Of a stretch of DNA of 64,000 nucleotides, positions 56,528 to 64,000 are shown one piece after another. The stretch covers positions 434,001-498,000 of the forward strand of contig NZ_BEWP01000001.1 of the NCBI RefSeq assembly GCF_002723995.1. Direction: 5' to 3'. Origin of the DNA: Gluconobacter kondonii. Lineage in GTDB: Bacteria > Pseudomonadota > Alphaproteobacteria > Acetobacterales > Acetobacteraceae. Numbering within the stretch: the stretch's first letter is position 1; every line of letters starts with the position of its first letter. The translations under genes were made by a program, and so were the position numbers. A model generated the notes under the pieces. The model saw only the letters and a list, made by a program, of their open reading frames with translations. It was not told the origin of the DNA and made no database searches.

Positions 56528-57268
56528 TTGTTCTGGTTGGGAATCCTGATTATCGCTGCGGTGGCCCTGTGCCCCGCCTTTCTGGGCCTGCGAACCCTGC
56601 GCCGCCGGGTGAATGCCCGCGACTCCGCTCTCACGCTCTATCGCGGACAGCTTGGGGATCTGGAGCGCGATCACGCCCTCGCCCTCATCAATGATGAAGA
56701 ATATCAGGCCGCGCGCCTTGAAGTTCAGCGCCGCCTGCTGGCCACGGATGGCGAAGCCGCCGTCGAAGATCTTTCGACCGAACCAGCCAAACGCCGCCGG
56801 GTTCTTCCCGTTCTGGCGGTCGGACTCGGCATCCCGGTACTAGCGTTTGCCCTCTATATCGTTAACGGCCACCCCTCCCTTCCGCCCCAGCCGCTGAGCG
56901 AGCGTCAGACGGGGCCGGACGCGAAGGGTCTGGAAATGATCCATAAACTTCAGGCTGAAGTCGCTACGATCCCTGCGACATCCTCGACTTATGCGACCGG
57001 ACACTTCATGCTGGGGCAGGTCGAAGCCAAGTCTGGTCTGACGGAAGATGCGATCCGGGACTGGAAGGCCGCTCTCGACGCCCATTTCGAGCCCGAGCTG
57101 GCCATTCGCCTTGCCGAGCTTGAAAGTCGTAACGGCAGCCACATCTCTGGCGAAAGCCTTGACCTCTATCGCCGCGCTCTGGCAGCGGCACCGGCCGATG
57201 CGCCCTGGCGTATGGCCGTGGAAGCCCGTATCGCGGTTGGCGAACATCAGGAGAATAACGGTCAGTGA
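56528..57268 (+). CDS. ccmI: Cytochrome c maturation protein CcmI (CycH)
   Basis: 246-residue protein with two N-terminal membrane helices (residues 2-18 and about 90-110) and a periplasmic TPR-like part (YATGHFMLGQVEAKSGLTEDAIRDWKAAL). It chaperones apocytochrome c to the CcmFH complex. The start is a TTG with GGGAG eight bases upstream. It overlaps the next gene by GTGA. Confidence 0.9.
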   Translation: MFWLGILIIAAVALCPAFLGLRTLRRRVNARDSALTLYRGQLGDLERDHALALINDEEYQAARLEVQRRLLATDGEAAVEDLSTEPAKRRRVLPVLAVGLGIPVLAFALYIVNGHPSLPPQPLSERQTGPDAKGLEMIHKLQAEVATIPATSSTYATGHFMLGQVEAKSGLTEDAIRDWKAALDAHFEPELAIRLAELESRNGSHISGESLDLYRRALAAAPADAPWRMAVEARIAVGEHQENNGQ

Positions 57269-57546
57269 GAAAACCCGAAGCCAACGCCATCGCGCTGTGC
57301 CCCGTCTGTCGCAAACCCATGCGCCCGACTTCGGAAAAATGCCCACATTGCGGTGCTGAGCGTCATTACGGTCCAAGGCTGCTCGAATCCGCCGTTTGCG
57401 CCTTTGCCGGAATGGTCCTGCTCTCGGCGGTTTCCACTCTGCTTCTGCCGATCTCGCTGTGGACCATCATGTTTGCAGCCATCGGTCTGGTGGCCGGTTT
57501 CCTCTTCTCCCACAACCGTTTCAGCGGAGATCGCTGGCTGCGATAA
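57265..57546 (+). CDS. Zinc-ribbon membrane protein of the ccm operon
   Basis: 93-residue protein starting at a GTG that overlaps the ccmI stop. The N-terminal half is a zinc ribbon with two CPxC pairs (LCPVCRKPM and KCPHCGAER); the C-terminal half has two membrane helices (SAVCAFAGMVLLSAVSTLLL and WTIMFAAIGLVAGFLF). No family is named. Its coupling to ccmI suggests a role near cytochrome maturation, but it could equally be a passenger. Confidence 0.75.
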   Translation: MRKPEANAIALCPVCRKPMRPTSEKCPHCGAERHYGPRLLESAVCAFAGMVLLSAVSTLLLPISLWTIMFAAIGLVAGFLFSHNRFSGDRWLR

Positions 57547-57624
57547 CGGATCGGGATGGGCAACGTGCTTATCCTGCTTTTGCGACTCTTCCCGCTTCCG
57601 AAACATTCCTGCTAATAAACAGGA

Positions 57625-58521
57625 ATGACCCAATCTTCCGGACGTTCCCTGCCCTTTTTCGTCGCCGTGGCCATCCTGTCCTGGGCGAGCGCCTATCCCG
57701 TCGTCCGGATTGCCCTGCATGATTTTGCACCCGTGCCACTGGCGGCATTGCGTTATGCCGTCGCGGCCGTCATGGCGGTTCTCTGGCTTTTCTGGAAACG
57801 CCCCACACGCCCACTGACCGCCGATATTCCCCAGATCCTCGCCTGCGGAATGATCGGGATCATGCTCTACAACATCCTGTTCAACTGCGGAGAAATGACC
57901 GTCTCGTCCGGAGCGGCCAGCCTTCTCATCAGCGCGGCACCGTTGATGGCGGGGCTTCTGGCTATGGTGTTCCTCGGTGAGCGCATGTCCCGCTGGGGCT
58001 GGGCCGGATCGATTCTGAGCTTCAGCGGCGTCGCCATGATCGCCAAGGGACAAAGCGGCGGTCTCTCCTTTGGCTCCGGTGCCACGCTGGTGTTTGGCGC
58101 GGCCGTCTGCGCGGCGTTCTACACGATCCTCCAGAAAGGCCTGATCCGCCGCTACGGTGCCCTGCCGACAATCGCCTATGTCCTGATTTCAGGTGCGATT
58201 TTCCTGACCCCCTGGCTGCCTCAGGGCCTCACGAGCTTCTCCCATGCCTCATGGCAGGGACAGGCCGCCGTGCTGGAACTTGGGATTTTCCCGGCGGCGT
58301 TCGGTTATGCCGCCTGGGGATTCGTCATCGGCCATCTCGGTGCCTCCCGCGGTGCGGCGCTGCTTTACCTGCTGCCGCCCGTGACGATGGTTCTGGCCTA
58401 TTTCCTCACCGGCGAAGTCCCGTCACTGCGAACCCTGATCGGCGGTGCGGTCGTCATGGCCGGTGTGATCCTGACCAATACCTATGGCCGCCACCCGGTG
58501 GCTCAGATCGTGGAATCCTGA
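57625..58521 (+). CDS. DMT-family (EamA) transporter
   Basis: 298-residue inner-membrane transporter with about ten helices in two EamA repeats: first repeat from FFVAVAILSWASAYPVVRIAL to LAMVFLGERMSRWGWAGSIL, second from VFGAAVCAAFYTILQKGLI to LIGGAVVMAGVILTNTYG. The class exports or imports metabolites such as amino acids or nucleotide-like compounds; substrate unknown. AGGA directly abuts the ATG, so the start is not certain. Confidence 0.92.
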   Translation: MTQSSGRSLPFFVAVAILSWASAYPVVRIALHDFAPVPLAALRYAVAAVMAVLWLFWKRPTRPLTADIPQILACGMIGIMLYNILFNCGEMTVSSGAASLLISAAPLMAGLLAMVFLGERMSRWGWAGSILSFSGVAMIAKGQSGGLSFGSGATLVFGAAVCAAFYTILQKGLIRRYGALPTIAYVLISGAIFLTPWLPQGLTSFSHASWQGQAAVLELGIFPAAFGYAAWGFVIGHLGASRGAALLYLLPPVTMVLAYFLTGEVPSLRTLIGGAVVMAGVILTNTYGRHPVAQIVES

Positions 58522-58647
58522 AGCCGTTTTCTTGCTGTGACGGCATCCGGATTTTCTATGGCTCGGTTCCTTTGTCCTGCGGCGATTGTGCGATAATTTC
58601 CCCCGTGCAATGAGCCCGATCACCCGCAGGAAAGCCGAAAACAGACA

Positions 58648-60051
58648 ATGAGCCGTACCGAAACCGATGGCATGGGCCCGATCGACGTCGCTGACGATGT
58701 GCTGTGGGGCGCGCAGACCCAGCGCTCCCTGAAATATTTCAGCATCGGCCGCGAACTGATGCCGCATGAAATGATCGAGGCCTATGCGATCATGAAGCGC
58801 GCCTGCGCGACGGCCAATGCCGCCAGCGGCCGTCTGTCGCAGGAGCGCGCGGATCTGATCCAGACTGTCTGCGACGAGATCATCAAAGGCGAGCATGACC
58901 AGATGTTCCCGCTCCATGTCTGGATGACGGGTTCGGGCACGCAGTTCAACATGAACGTCAACGAAGTGATCGCAAACCGCGGCTGCCAGATCACCGGTAA
59001 TCCGCTCGGCAGCAAAACGCCGCTGCACCCCAACGATCACGTCAACATGTCGCAGTCCACCAACTGCAACTTCCCGACCGCCATGCATATCGCTGCCGTC
59101 CTTGGCACGCATCGTTGCCTGATCCCAGCCCTGACACGCCTGCGTGACGCCATGGCCGCCAAGGCAGAGGAGTGGCGCGATCTGGTCAAGGTCGGCCGCA
59201 CGCATCTTCAGGACGCCGTTCCCATCACGCTGGGTCAGGAATGGCATGGCTATGCCGGGATGCTGACGGACAACATCGTCCGTCTGGAACAGGCCCGCGA
59301 CGGTCTGTTCCCCCTCGCCCTCGGCGGCACCGCCCTCGGCACCGGCGTCAGTACGGATGAGGGCTTTGACCGCCGCGCCTGTGCGGAAATTGCCCGCCTG
59401 ACGGGCCTCGGCTTCACGGCGGGCGAAAACAAGTTCGCGCTTCAGGGCGCACATGATGCGCTGGTGCATCTGTCGGGTGCGCTGCGCACGACGGCGGGCA
59501 GTCTGTTCAAGATCGCCAACGACATCCGCCTGCTCGCCTGCGGCCCGCGCGCGGGTCTGGGCGAACTGCACCTGCCGGAGAACGAGCCGGGATCGTCGAT
59601 CATGCCGGGCAAAATCAACCCGACACAGGCCGAGGCGCTGGCCATGCTCGCCCTTCAGGTCATGAGCAACGATGTTGCGGTCGGCCTCGGCGGGGCTGCG
59701 GGCATCCTGGACATGAATGTCTACAAGCCGCTCATGATCCATAACATCATGCAGGGCATCACCCTTCTGCATGACGGCTCGGAAAACTTCTGCCGCTTCC
59801 TCGTCGAAGGCACGAAAGCCAATACGGAGAAGCTGAAGCAGGATCTGGAGCGTTCGCTGGTTCTCGTCACCGCCCTCTCCCCGGCCATCGGCTACGACCG
59901 CGCCGCACAGGTCGCGCATCACGCAATGGAAAAGGATCTGAGCCCGCGTGAAGCCGCGCTGGAACTGGGCTTCATGACATCCGAAGAGTATGACCGCGTC
60001 GCCGACCCGCGCCTCATGCTGCGTCCGAACATCACAGCCCCCAAAGCCTGA
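58648..60051 (+). CDS. fumC: Class II fumarate hydratase
   Basis: 467-residue fumarase of the fumarase/aspartase superfamily. The signature [13 protein letters not shown] lies at about 314-326; the catalytic loop is next to it. Other family blocks are [26 protein letters not shown] and [13 protein letters not shown]. It hydrates fumarate to malate. The fumC stop is followed by a perfect hairpin. Confidence 0.97.
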   Translation: MSRTETDGMGPIDVADDVLWGAQTQRSLKYFSIGRELMPHEMIEAYAIMKRACATANAASGRLSQERADLIQTVCDEIIKGEHDQMFPLHVWMTGSGTQFNMNVNEVIANRGCQITGNPLGSKTPLHPNDHVNMSQSTNCNFPTAMHIAAVLGTHRCLIPALTRLRDAMAAKAEEWRDLVKVGRTHLQDAVPITLGQEWHGYAGMLTDNIVRLEQARDGLFPLALGGTALGTGVSTDEGFDRRACAEIARLTGLGFTAGENKFALQGAHDALVHLSGALRTTAGSLFKIANDIRLLACGPRAGLGELHLPENEPGSSIMPGKINPTQAEALAMLALQVMSNDVAVGLGGAAGILDMNVYKPLMIHNIMQGITLLHDGSENFCRFLVEGTKANTEKLKQDLERSLVLVTALSPAIGYDRAAQVAHHAMEKDLSPREAALELGFMTSEEYDRVADPRLMLRPNITAPKA

Positions 60052-60071
60052 CCGAACACCCGCGTCAGACT

Positions 60072-60103
60072 GCTTCCGCATGACGAAAACTTCATGCGGA
60101 AGC
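60072..60103 (+). terminator. Hairpin after fumC
   Basis: GCTTCCGCATG pairs with CATGCGGAAGC (11 bp, 10-nt loop), 20 bases past the fumC stop. No T-run follows. It may stabilise or end the fumC transcript. Confidence 0.5.
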
Positions 60104-60170
60104 GATGGTCGTTACAGCTCAGGACTGATAGGGCAGATTCTTCTGCTTTTTTCCCGGAGATGCCCGTCAG

Positions 60171-61667
60171 ATGATGACCCGCCGCGCAGCCCTGCTCGCT
60201 TTAACGCTCCTCACCCCCGTCTGCACGGCTGCGGCGGCCGATGCCCCCAAGCCCGACACCAAGGTCGAAGCTGGCAAGACAACCGACGCTTTCACGGGCG
60301 AACCCGCCCTGCTTCCGGCAGATTCCGTCACCCAGCATCATCTGAACGGCATCGCCTACACGGCCCATGCCGGAACGCTCATCCTGCGCGGCCCTGACGG
60401 GAAACCCACAGCCCGCATGTTCTACGTGTCCTACACGAAGGACGGCGTCCCGGCTGGCACGCGTCCGGTCTCGTATTTCTTCAATGGCGGTCCGGGTGCG
60501 GCCACGGCCTATCTGAACCTCGGCGCGGCTGGCCCCAAGGCCCTGACCATGCCCGCCAAAGACCCGACGGACGGCACCCATGCCCAGCTTGCGGACAACC
60601 CCGACAGCTGGCTCCCCGTCACCGACATGGTCTTCATCGACGCCGTGGGCACGGGCTATTCCCGTCCCACCGATACGGCCAAAGCCGGAGACCAGTTCTA
60701 TGGCGTCAAACAGGATGCCAGCACCTTCGCCAAGGCCATCGGTCTGTGGACGGCAGCGAACGGTCGTGAAGCTTCGCCGCATTATCTCGTGGGCGAAAGC
60801 TATGGTGGCATCCGCTCCATTCAGGTCGCCAATGCGCTCCAGATGGAACAGGGCATTCTTCTCAACGGCATCGTCATGATCTCCCCGGCCATCGAGATGC
60901 CCCTGCTCGACTCGGACGATAACCCGCTCTCCGCCGCTCTCATGATGCCAAGCCTGATCGCCGCTCATCAAAGCCCGAACGTGACGGAAAAGACGGCAGA
61001 CGAAGCCTATCAGTGGTCCCTGAACACCTACCTGCCGAAAATCGCCGGAAAGCTGCCGTCGGGCAGCGACGGTCAGGCGCTTTATGCCGAGATTGCCCAG
61101 CGCACCGGTCTGCCGCAGGACGTGATTGCCCGTCAGCATGGCATTCCCGCCATCGGTTCGCATGACGTCATGTCCCGCGACGGTCGCCTGTACGGGCTGT
61201 ACGATTTCACGCAATCTATCGCCGATCCTTCGGCTGATGGTCTGGACGAAAGCCCCGATCCGACGCTGTTCGGCTTCGGTCGCGCCTATGGCAACGCCTT
61301 CTCTGGCTATGCCGCAAACGACCTCGGCTTCAAGACACCCCTGACCTACGACCTGCTCTCCTTCAAGGTGAACGGAAGCTGGAAGTGGAGCGCGGGCGGC
61401 CCGTCGCCCATCCATCAGATCCCGGTTCTAAACCGCCTTCTGGCGCTTGATCCCGGCCTGCGTGTTTTCGTGGCGAACGGTTATTATGACGTGGCCTGCC
61501 CATTCGCGACTGCGCGCTGGATGAAGGACCATCTGACCGTCGGCGCAGACCGCGTGTCGCTGCATCTCTATCAGGGCGGCCATATGCTCTACACGCGCCC
61601 GGCCAGCCGTCATGCCCTCTCGGCAGACGTCGCGTCTTGGATTCAGGCAGACAGCCGTCAGCCCTGA
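60171..61667 (+). CDS. Exported serine carboxypeptidase-like protein (S10)
   Basis: 498-residue alpha/beta-hydrolase of the S10 carboxypeptidase family. An N-terminal signal (TRRAALLALTLLTPVCTAAAA) with a twin arginine suggests export, possibly by Tat. NGGPG (about 104-108) forms the oxyanion hole, the nucleophile is in GESYGG (about 209-214), the Asp in NGYYDVACPF (about 440) and the His in GGHMLY (about 469). S10 enzymes act at acidic pH, which fits an acid-producing host (inference). The substrate is unknown. Confidence 0.9.
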   Translation: MMTRRAALLALTLLTPVCTAAAADAPKPDTKVEAGKTTDAFTGEPALLPADSVTQHHLNGIAYTAHAGTLILRGPDGKPTARMFYVSYTKDGVPAGTRPVSYFFNGGPGAATAYLNLGAAGPKALTMPAKDPTDGTHAQLADNPDSWLPVTDMVFIDAVGTGYSRPTDTAKAGDQFYGVKQDASTFAKAIGLWTAANGREASPHYLVGESYGGIRSIQVANALQMEQGILLNGIVMISPAIEMPLLDSDDNPLSAALMMPSLIAAHQSPNVTEKTADEAYQWSLNTYLPKIAGKLPSGSDGQALYAEIAQRTGLPQDVIARQHGIPAIGSHDVMSRDGRLYGLYDFTQSIADPSADGLDESPDPTLFGFGRAYGNAFSGYAANDLGFKTPLTYDLLSFKVNGSWKWSAGGPSPIHQIPVLNRLLALDPGLRVFVANGYYDVACPFATARWMKDHLTVGADRVSLHLYQGGHMLYTRPASRHALSADVASWIQADSRQP

Positions 61668-61803
61668 GTGAACCCAAGTTGAAATATAATGTCATAATTT
61701 GACAGCCGACGGTGAGGAACGGATAATAGATATGATAAGTTCCGGGCCTCACCTGACCGGGCCTTTCGCGCGGAACAAAATGGCCGCCAACAGAGAGACT
61801 TTT

Positions 61804-61869
61804 ATGTCCGCTGCATGTCAGACTGCCTGCAAAATGCTCTCTCTGTCCTTTAGGCGGACCACCATTTGA
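61804..61869 (+). CDS. Possible 21-codon upstream reading frame of the phytochrome gene
   Basis: ATG at 61804 opens a 21-codon frame (MSAACQTACKMLSLSF and five more residues) with GAGAG a few bases upstream. Its TGA at 61867-61869 overlaps the TTG start of the phytochrome gene (TTGA). It may be a leader that couples translation, or chance. Confidence 0.3.
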   Translation: MSAACQTACKMLSLSFRRTTI

Positions 61870-64000
61870 CGATCCAGCGCACCACAGGCTCTGAACCGGG
61901 CTATTCGCTGAAACATGCCGTCACGACATCCTGTGACCGCGAACCCATCCATCGCCCCGATGCCATTCAGCCGCATGGCCTCCTGCTGGTCATCGACAGT
62001 GCAGCCCTGAGGATTCTCGGCGGGGCGGGGGACATCGAAAGCCGCCTGAATCCCGATTGGCTGGGGCGCGATCTCGCGAGCGTCCTGAACGCTCCGCCGG
62101 AGCGCTTTCAGGACGGAAAACACACATTTCTGTCCGATCTTCGCATCGCAGGACTGACAGGCGAGACCTTCAGCATCGTGTGCCATGCTCAGGACACGCA
62201 TGTTCTCGTCGAACTCGAACCCATCGAGTCCCATAGCCTGCTCACCTGGGATATTTTCGGCGAGATCGATAGAACGGCAGAGCGATTCGAACGCTCCCCG
62301 GATATTGCATCCGTCTGCCGTCACGGCGCCGCGATCTTTCAGCGCCTCACAGGCTTTGACCGCGTCCTGATCTATCGTTTCATGGAAGACGGCACGGGCC
62401 GCGTCGTGGGCGAAAGCCGTAACGAGACGTTCCCCTCCCTGATGAACCATCATTTCCCGGCCAGCGACATCCCCGCACAGGCCCGGACCCTCTATGTCCG
62501 CAACCGTATCCGCGTCATCCCGGACATCGCCTACGAAGCCGCCCCCATCCGCCCGCCCGAAGCCGGACTTGCAGGGCTCAATCTCAGCGACGTGCAGCTC
62601 CGCAGCGTCTCGCCGATCCATCTTCAATATATGGCCAATATGGGCGTCCGCGCCTCGGCCTCAGTGTCTCTGGTCGTCGATGGTGTCCTGTGGGGACTGA
62701 TCGCCTGTCACAATTCTTCTCCGAAACCCCTGTCCGAAGATATCCGCGCGGCCTGCCGGACTCTCGCGGGCGTCATGTCCCGTCAGTTGCGGAACAAGGA
62801 AGAGCTGGTCACCTATCAGGAGCGTCTGCGCCTGCGTAACGCGATGGAAGCCGTTACGTCCCATTTCGACGTACGCCGTCCGCTCGAAAACAATCTTCGC
62901 AGTTGCATCAACGAATTACAGACCCTCTTTCCCTGCAACGGATTCGCCGTCATCAGTAGCGAAACCATCAGTGCAACCGGTGTGCTTCCCGACACGGAAA
63001 GCCTGCACAGGCTGCATGACTGGCTGAGAGTAGGCAGCAATGGCGGCATCTTCAGCAGCGCCATGCTGGGCAGGGACTACCCCCCTGCGACGGATTGGCC
63101 GGAACGCTGCGCCGGCCTCCTTGCCATCACCCTTCCTCTCCGCACGCCCATCTGTCTCGTGTGGAGCCGGGCCGAAATCATCCAGACCATCGAATGGGCC
63201 GGCAATCCTCACAAGGATGATGCAGACAACGACGGGGTCCTGCGCCCCCGTACGTCCTTCAAGACGTGGGAGCAGACTATCCGCGGGCATAGTACCCGCT
63301 GGACCAGCGAACAGAAACAGGCCGCCCGCCGCCTGCGCCGCATCCTGATTACGGATGACCAGACCCAGCAGCTCCGCGAACTCAACGCGACCCTCGCCGC
63401 TACGCTGGAAGAACGCGAAGACCTGCTGCGGCAAAAGGACCTCCTGATCCGCGAAGTCAATCACCGCGTCCAGAATTCGCTTCAGATGGTCGCATCCTTC
63501 CTCAAGCTGCAAGCCCGCAGTGCATCGAACGAAGACACCACGACGGCCCTGAAGGAAGCACAGCACCGGATTGCCGCCATCGGCCTCGTACATCGCCGCC
63601 TTTACCGTGACGAGCATGTCGGCGTCGTCGATCTGGGTCGCTATATCGAAGAGCTGATGGAAGAGCTTTGCACGTCACTGGGCGAGGGCTGGAATGACCA
63701 GATGCATCTCTCCCTCTTCCCGATCATGATCGCCGCAGACCGCGCCATCAATATCGGTCTGGTCCTGACCGAACTGATCATCAACACGAGCAAGTATGCC
63801 TATGACGGCGATGCCGGACCGCTTTATATCGGACTTACGCAGACCGGTTCCCGACTGGTCCTGACGGTTTCGGATCAGGGCGAATGCACACCGCAGCTCA
63901 AAGGAACAGGGTTCGGGACGCGCATGATGAATGCCGTCGTAAGCAGCCTTGCCGGAACACTGACCTACACAACTCTGAACCCGGGCCTGGAAGCTGTCAT
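61866..64000 (+). CDS. Bacteriophytochrome histidine kinase (3' end outside window)
   Basis: At least 711 residues of a biliverdin-binding red/far-red photoreceptor. The PAS domain begins with the chromophore Cys at C23 in TSCDREPIHRPDAIQPHG; the GAF domain carries PASDIPAQAR (about 198-207), SPIHLQYM and IACHNS with the conserved His residues; a PHY domain follows (about 310-520). The kinase part is of the HisKA_2/HWE type: REVNHRVQNSLQMV (His near 533) and the N-box ELIINTSKYAY (about 636-646). The start is a TTG at 61866 after a TAG, with AGGCGG upstream. The frame is open to the window end. No heme oxygenase gene is visible here. Confidence 0.93.
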   Translation, partial: MTIQRTTGSEPGYSLKHAVTTSCDREPIHRPDAIQPHGLLLVIDSAALRILGGAGDIESRLNPDWLGRDLASVLNAPPERFQDGKHTFLSDLRIAGLTGETFSIVCHAQDTHVLVELEPIESHSLLTWDIFGEIDRTAERFERSPDIASVCRHGAAIFQRLTGFDRVLIYRFMEDGTGRVVGESRNETFPSLMNHHFPASDIPAQARTLYVRNRIRVIPDIAYEAAPIRPPEAGLAGLNLSDVQLRSVSPIHLQYMANMGVRASASVSLVVDGVLWGLIACHNSSPKPLSEDIRAACRTLAGVMSRQLRNKEELVTYQERLRLRNAMEAVTSHFDVRRPLENNLRSCINELQTLFPCNGFAVISSETISATGVLPDTESLHRLHDWLRVGSNGGIFSSAMLGRDYPPATDWPERCAGLLAITLPLRTPICLVWSRAEIIQTIEWAGNPHKDDADNDGVLRPRTSFKTWEQTIRGHSTRWTSEQKQAARRLRRILITDDQTQQLRELNATLAATLEEREDLLRQKDLLIREVNHRVQNSLQMVASFLKLQARSASNEDTTTALKEAQHRIAAIGLVHRRLYRDEHVGVVDLGRYIEELMEELCTSLGEGWNDQMHLSLFPIMIAADRAINIGLVLTELIINTSKYAYDGDAGPLYIGLTQTGSRLVLTVSDQGECTPQLKGTGFGTRMMNAVVSSLAGTLTYTTLNPGLEAV

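Noticed and set aside
58423-60081. 552-codon frame antisense to fumC
   Set aside because: Shadow of fumC; low-complexity translation rich in Arg, Gly and Ala.

Overview
This window looks like a chromosomal segment of an acetic acid bacterium (Acetobacteraceae, most likely Gluconobacter or a close relative). That call is an inference from gene content: GC-rich coding sequence, an alphaproteobacterial CtrA, a fused IspDF, a SAM-II riboswitch in front of metZ, a type II NADH dehydrogenase, a fumC class fumarase and a System I (Ccm) cytochrome c maturation cluster. The segment is almost entirely housekeeping. I see no insertion sequence, prophage, CRISPR array or rRNA operon.

Layout. 1-7 kb: 5' part of transketolase (minus), a metallo-beta-lactamase-fold hydrolase, an ankyrin protein coupled to hisC, a family 2-like glycosyltransferase, an M29 aminopeptidase and secreted or unknown proteins. 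7-10 kb: fliI-fliJ (minus) diverge from a CtrA-family regulator across a short AT-rich region that carries a perfect TTAA-N7-TTAA CtrA box; the receiver of this CtrA naturally has Glu in place of the phosphoacceptor Asp51. 10-28 kb (minus): a long run yebC-ruvC-ruvA-ruvB-ybgC-tolQ-tolR-tolA-tolB, interrupted by a GH32 beta-fructosidase, then pal-cpoB-tilS-ftsH-glmM; secA lies upstream. 28-37 kb (plus): parvulin PPIase, argJ, ndh, a 2OG-Fe dioxygenase, a secreted protein, tRNA-Gly (minus), SAM-II riboswitch plus metZ, apaG, ispDF. 37-51 kb (mostly minus): an operon rarA-rluC-asmA-atp12 with 4-bp overlaps, a second very large AsmA/YhdP-like protein, bcp, a Pro/Gly-rich secreted protein, aat with two tandem related secreted proteins, MAPEG and EcsC proteins. 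51-57.5 kb (plus): ccmC-D-E-F-G-H-I plus a zinc-ribbon membrane protein. 57.6-64 kb (plus): EamA transporter, fumC, an S10 carboxypeptidase-like exported enzyme and the first 711 codons of a bacteriophytochrome histidine kinase that runs off the end.

Functional themes are envelope integrity (Tol-Pal, CpoB, AsmA-like proteins, SecA, FtsH), Holliday junction processing (RuvABC, RarA), respiratory chain assembly (Ndh, Ccm, Atp12) and signalling (CtrA, phytochrome). I did not find a convincing new multi-gene system. The most interesting points are the naturally phosphomimetic-looking CtrA with its own box, the phytochrome in a non-photosynthetic lineage, the GH32 gene inside the tol-pal cluster and an orphan 2OG dioxygenase of the amino-acid hydroxylase type.
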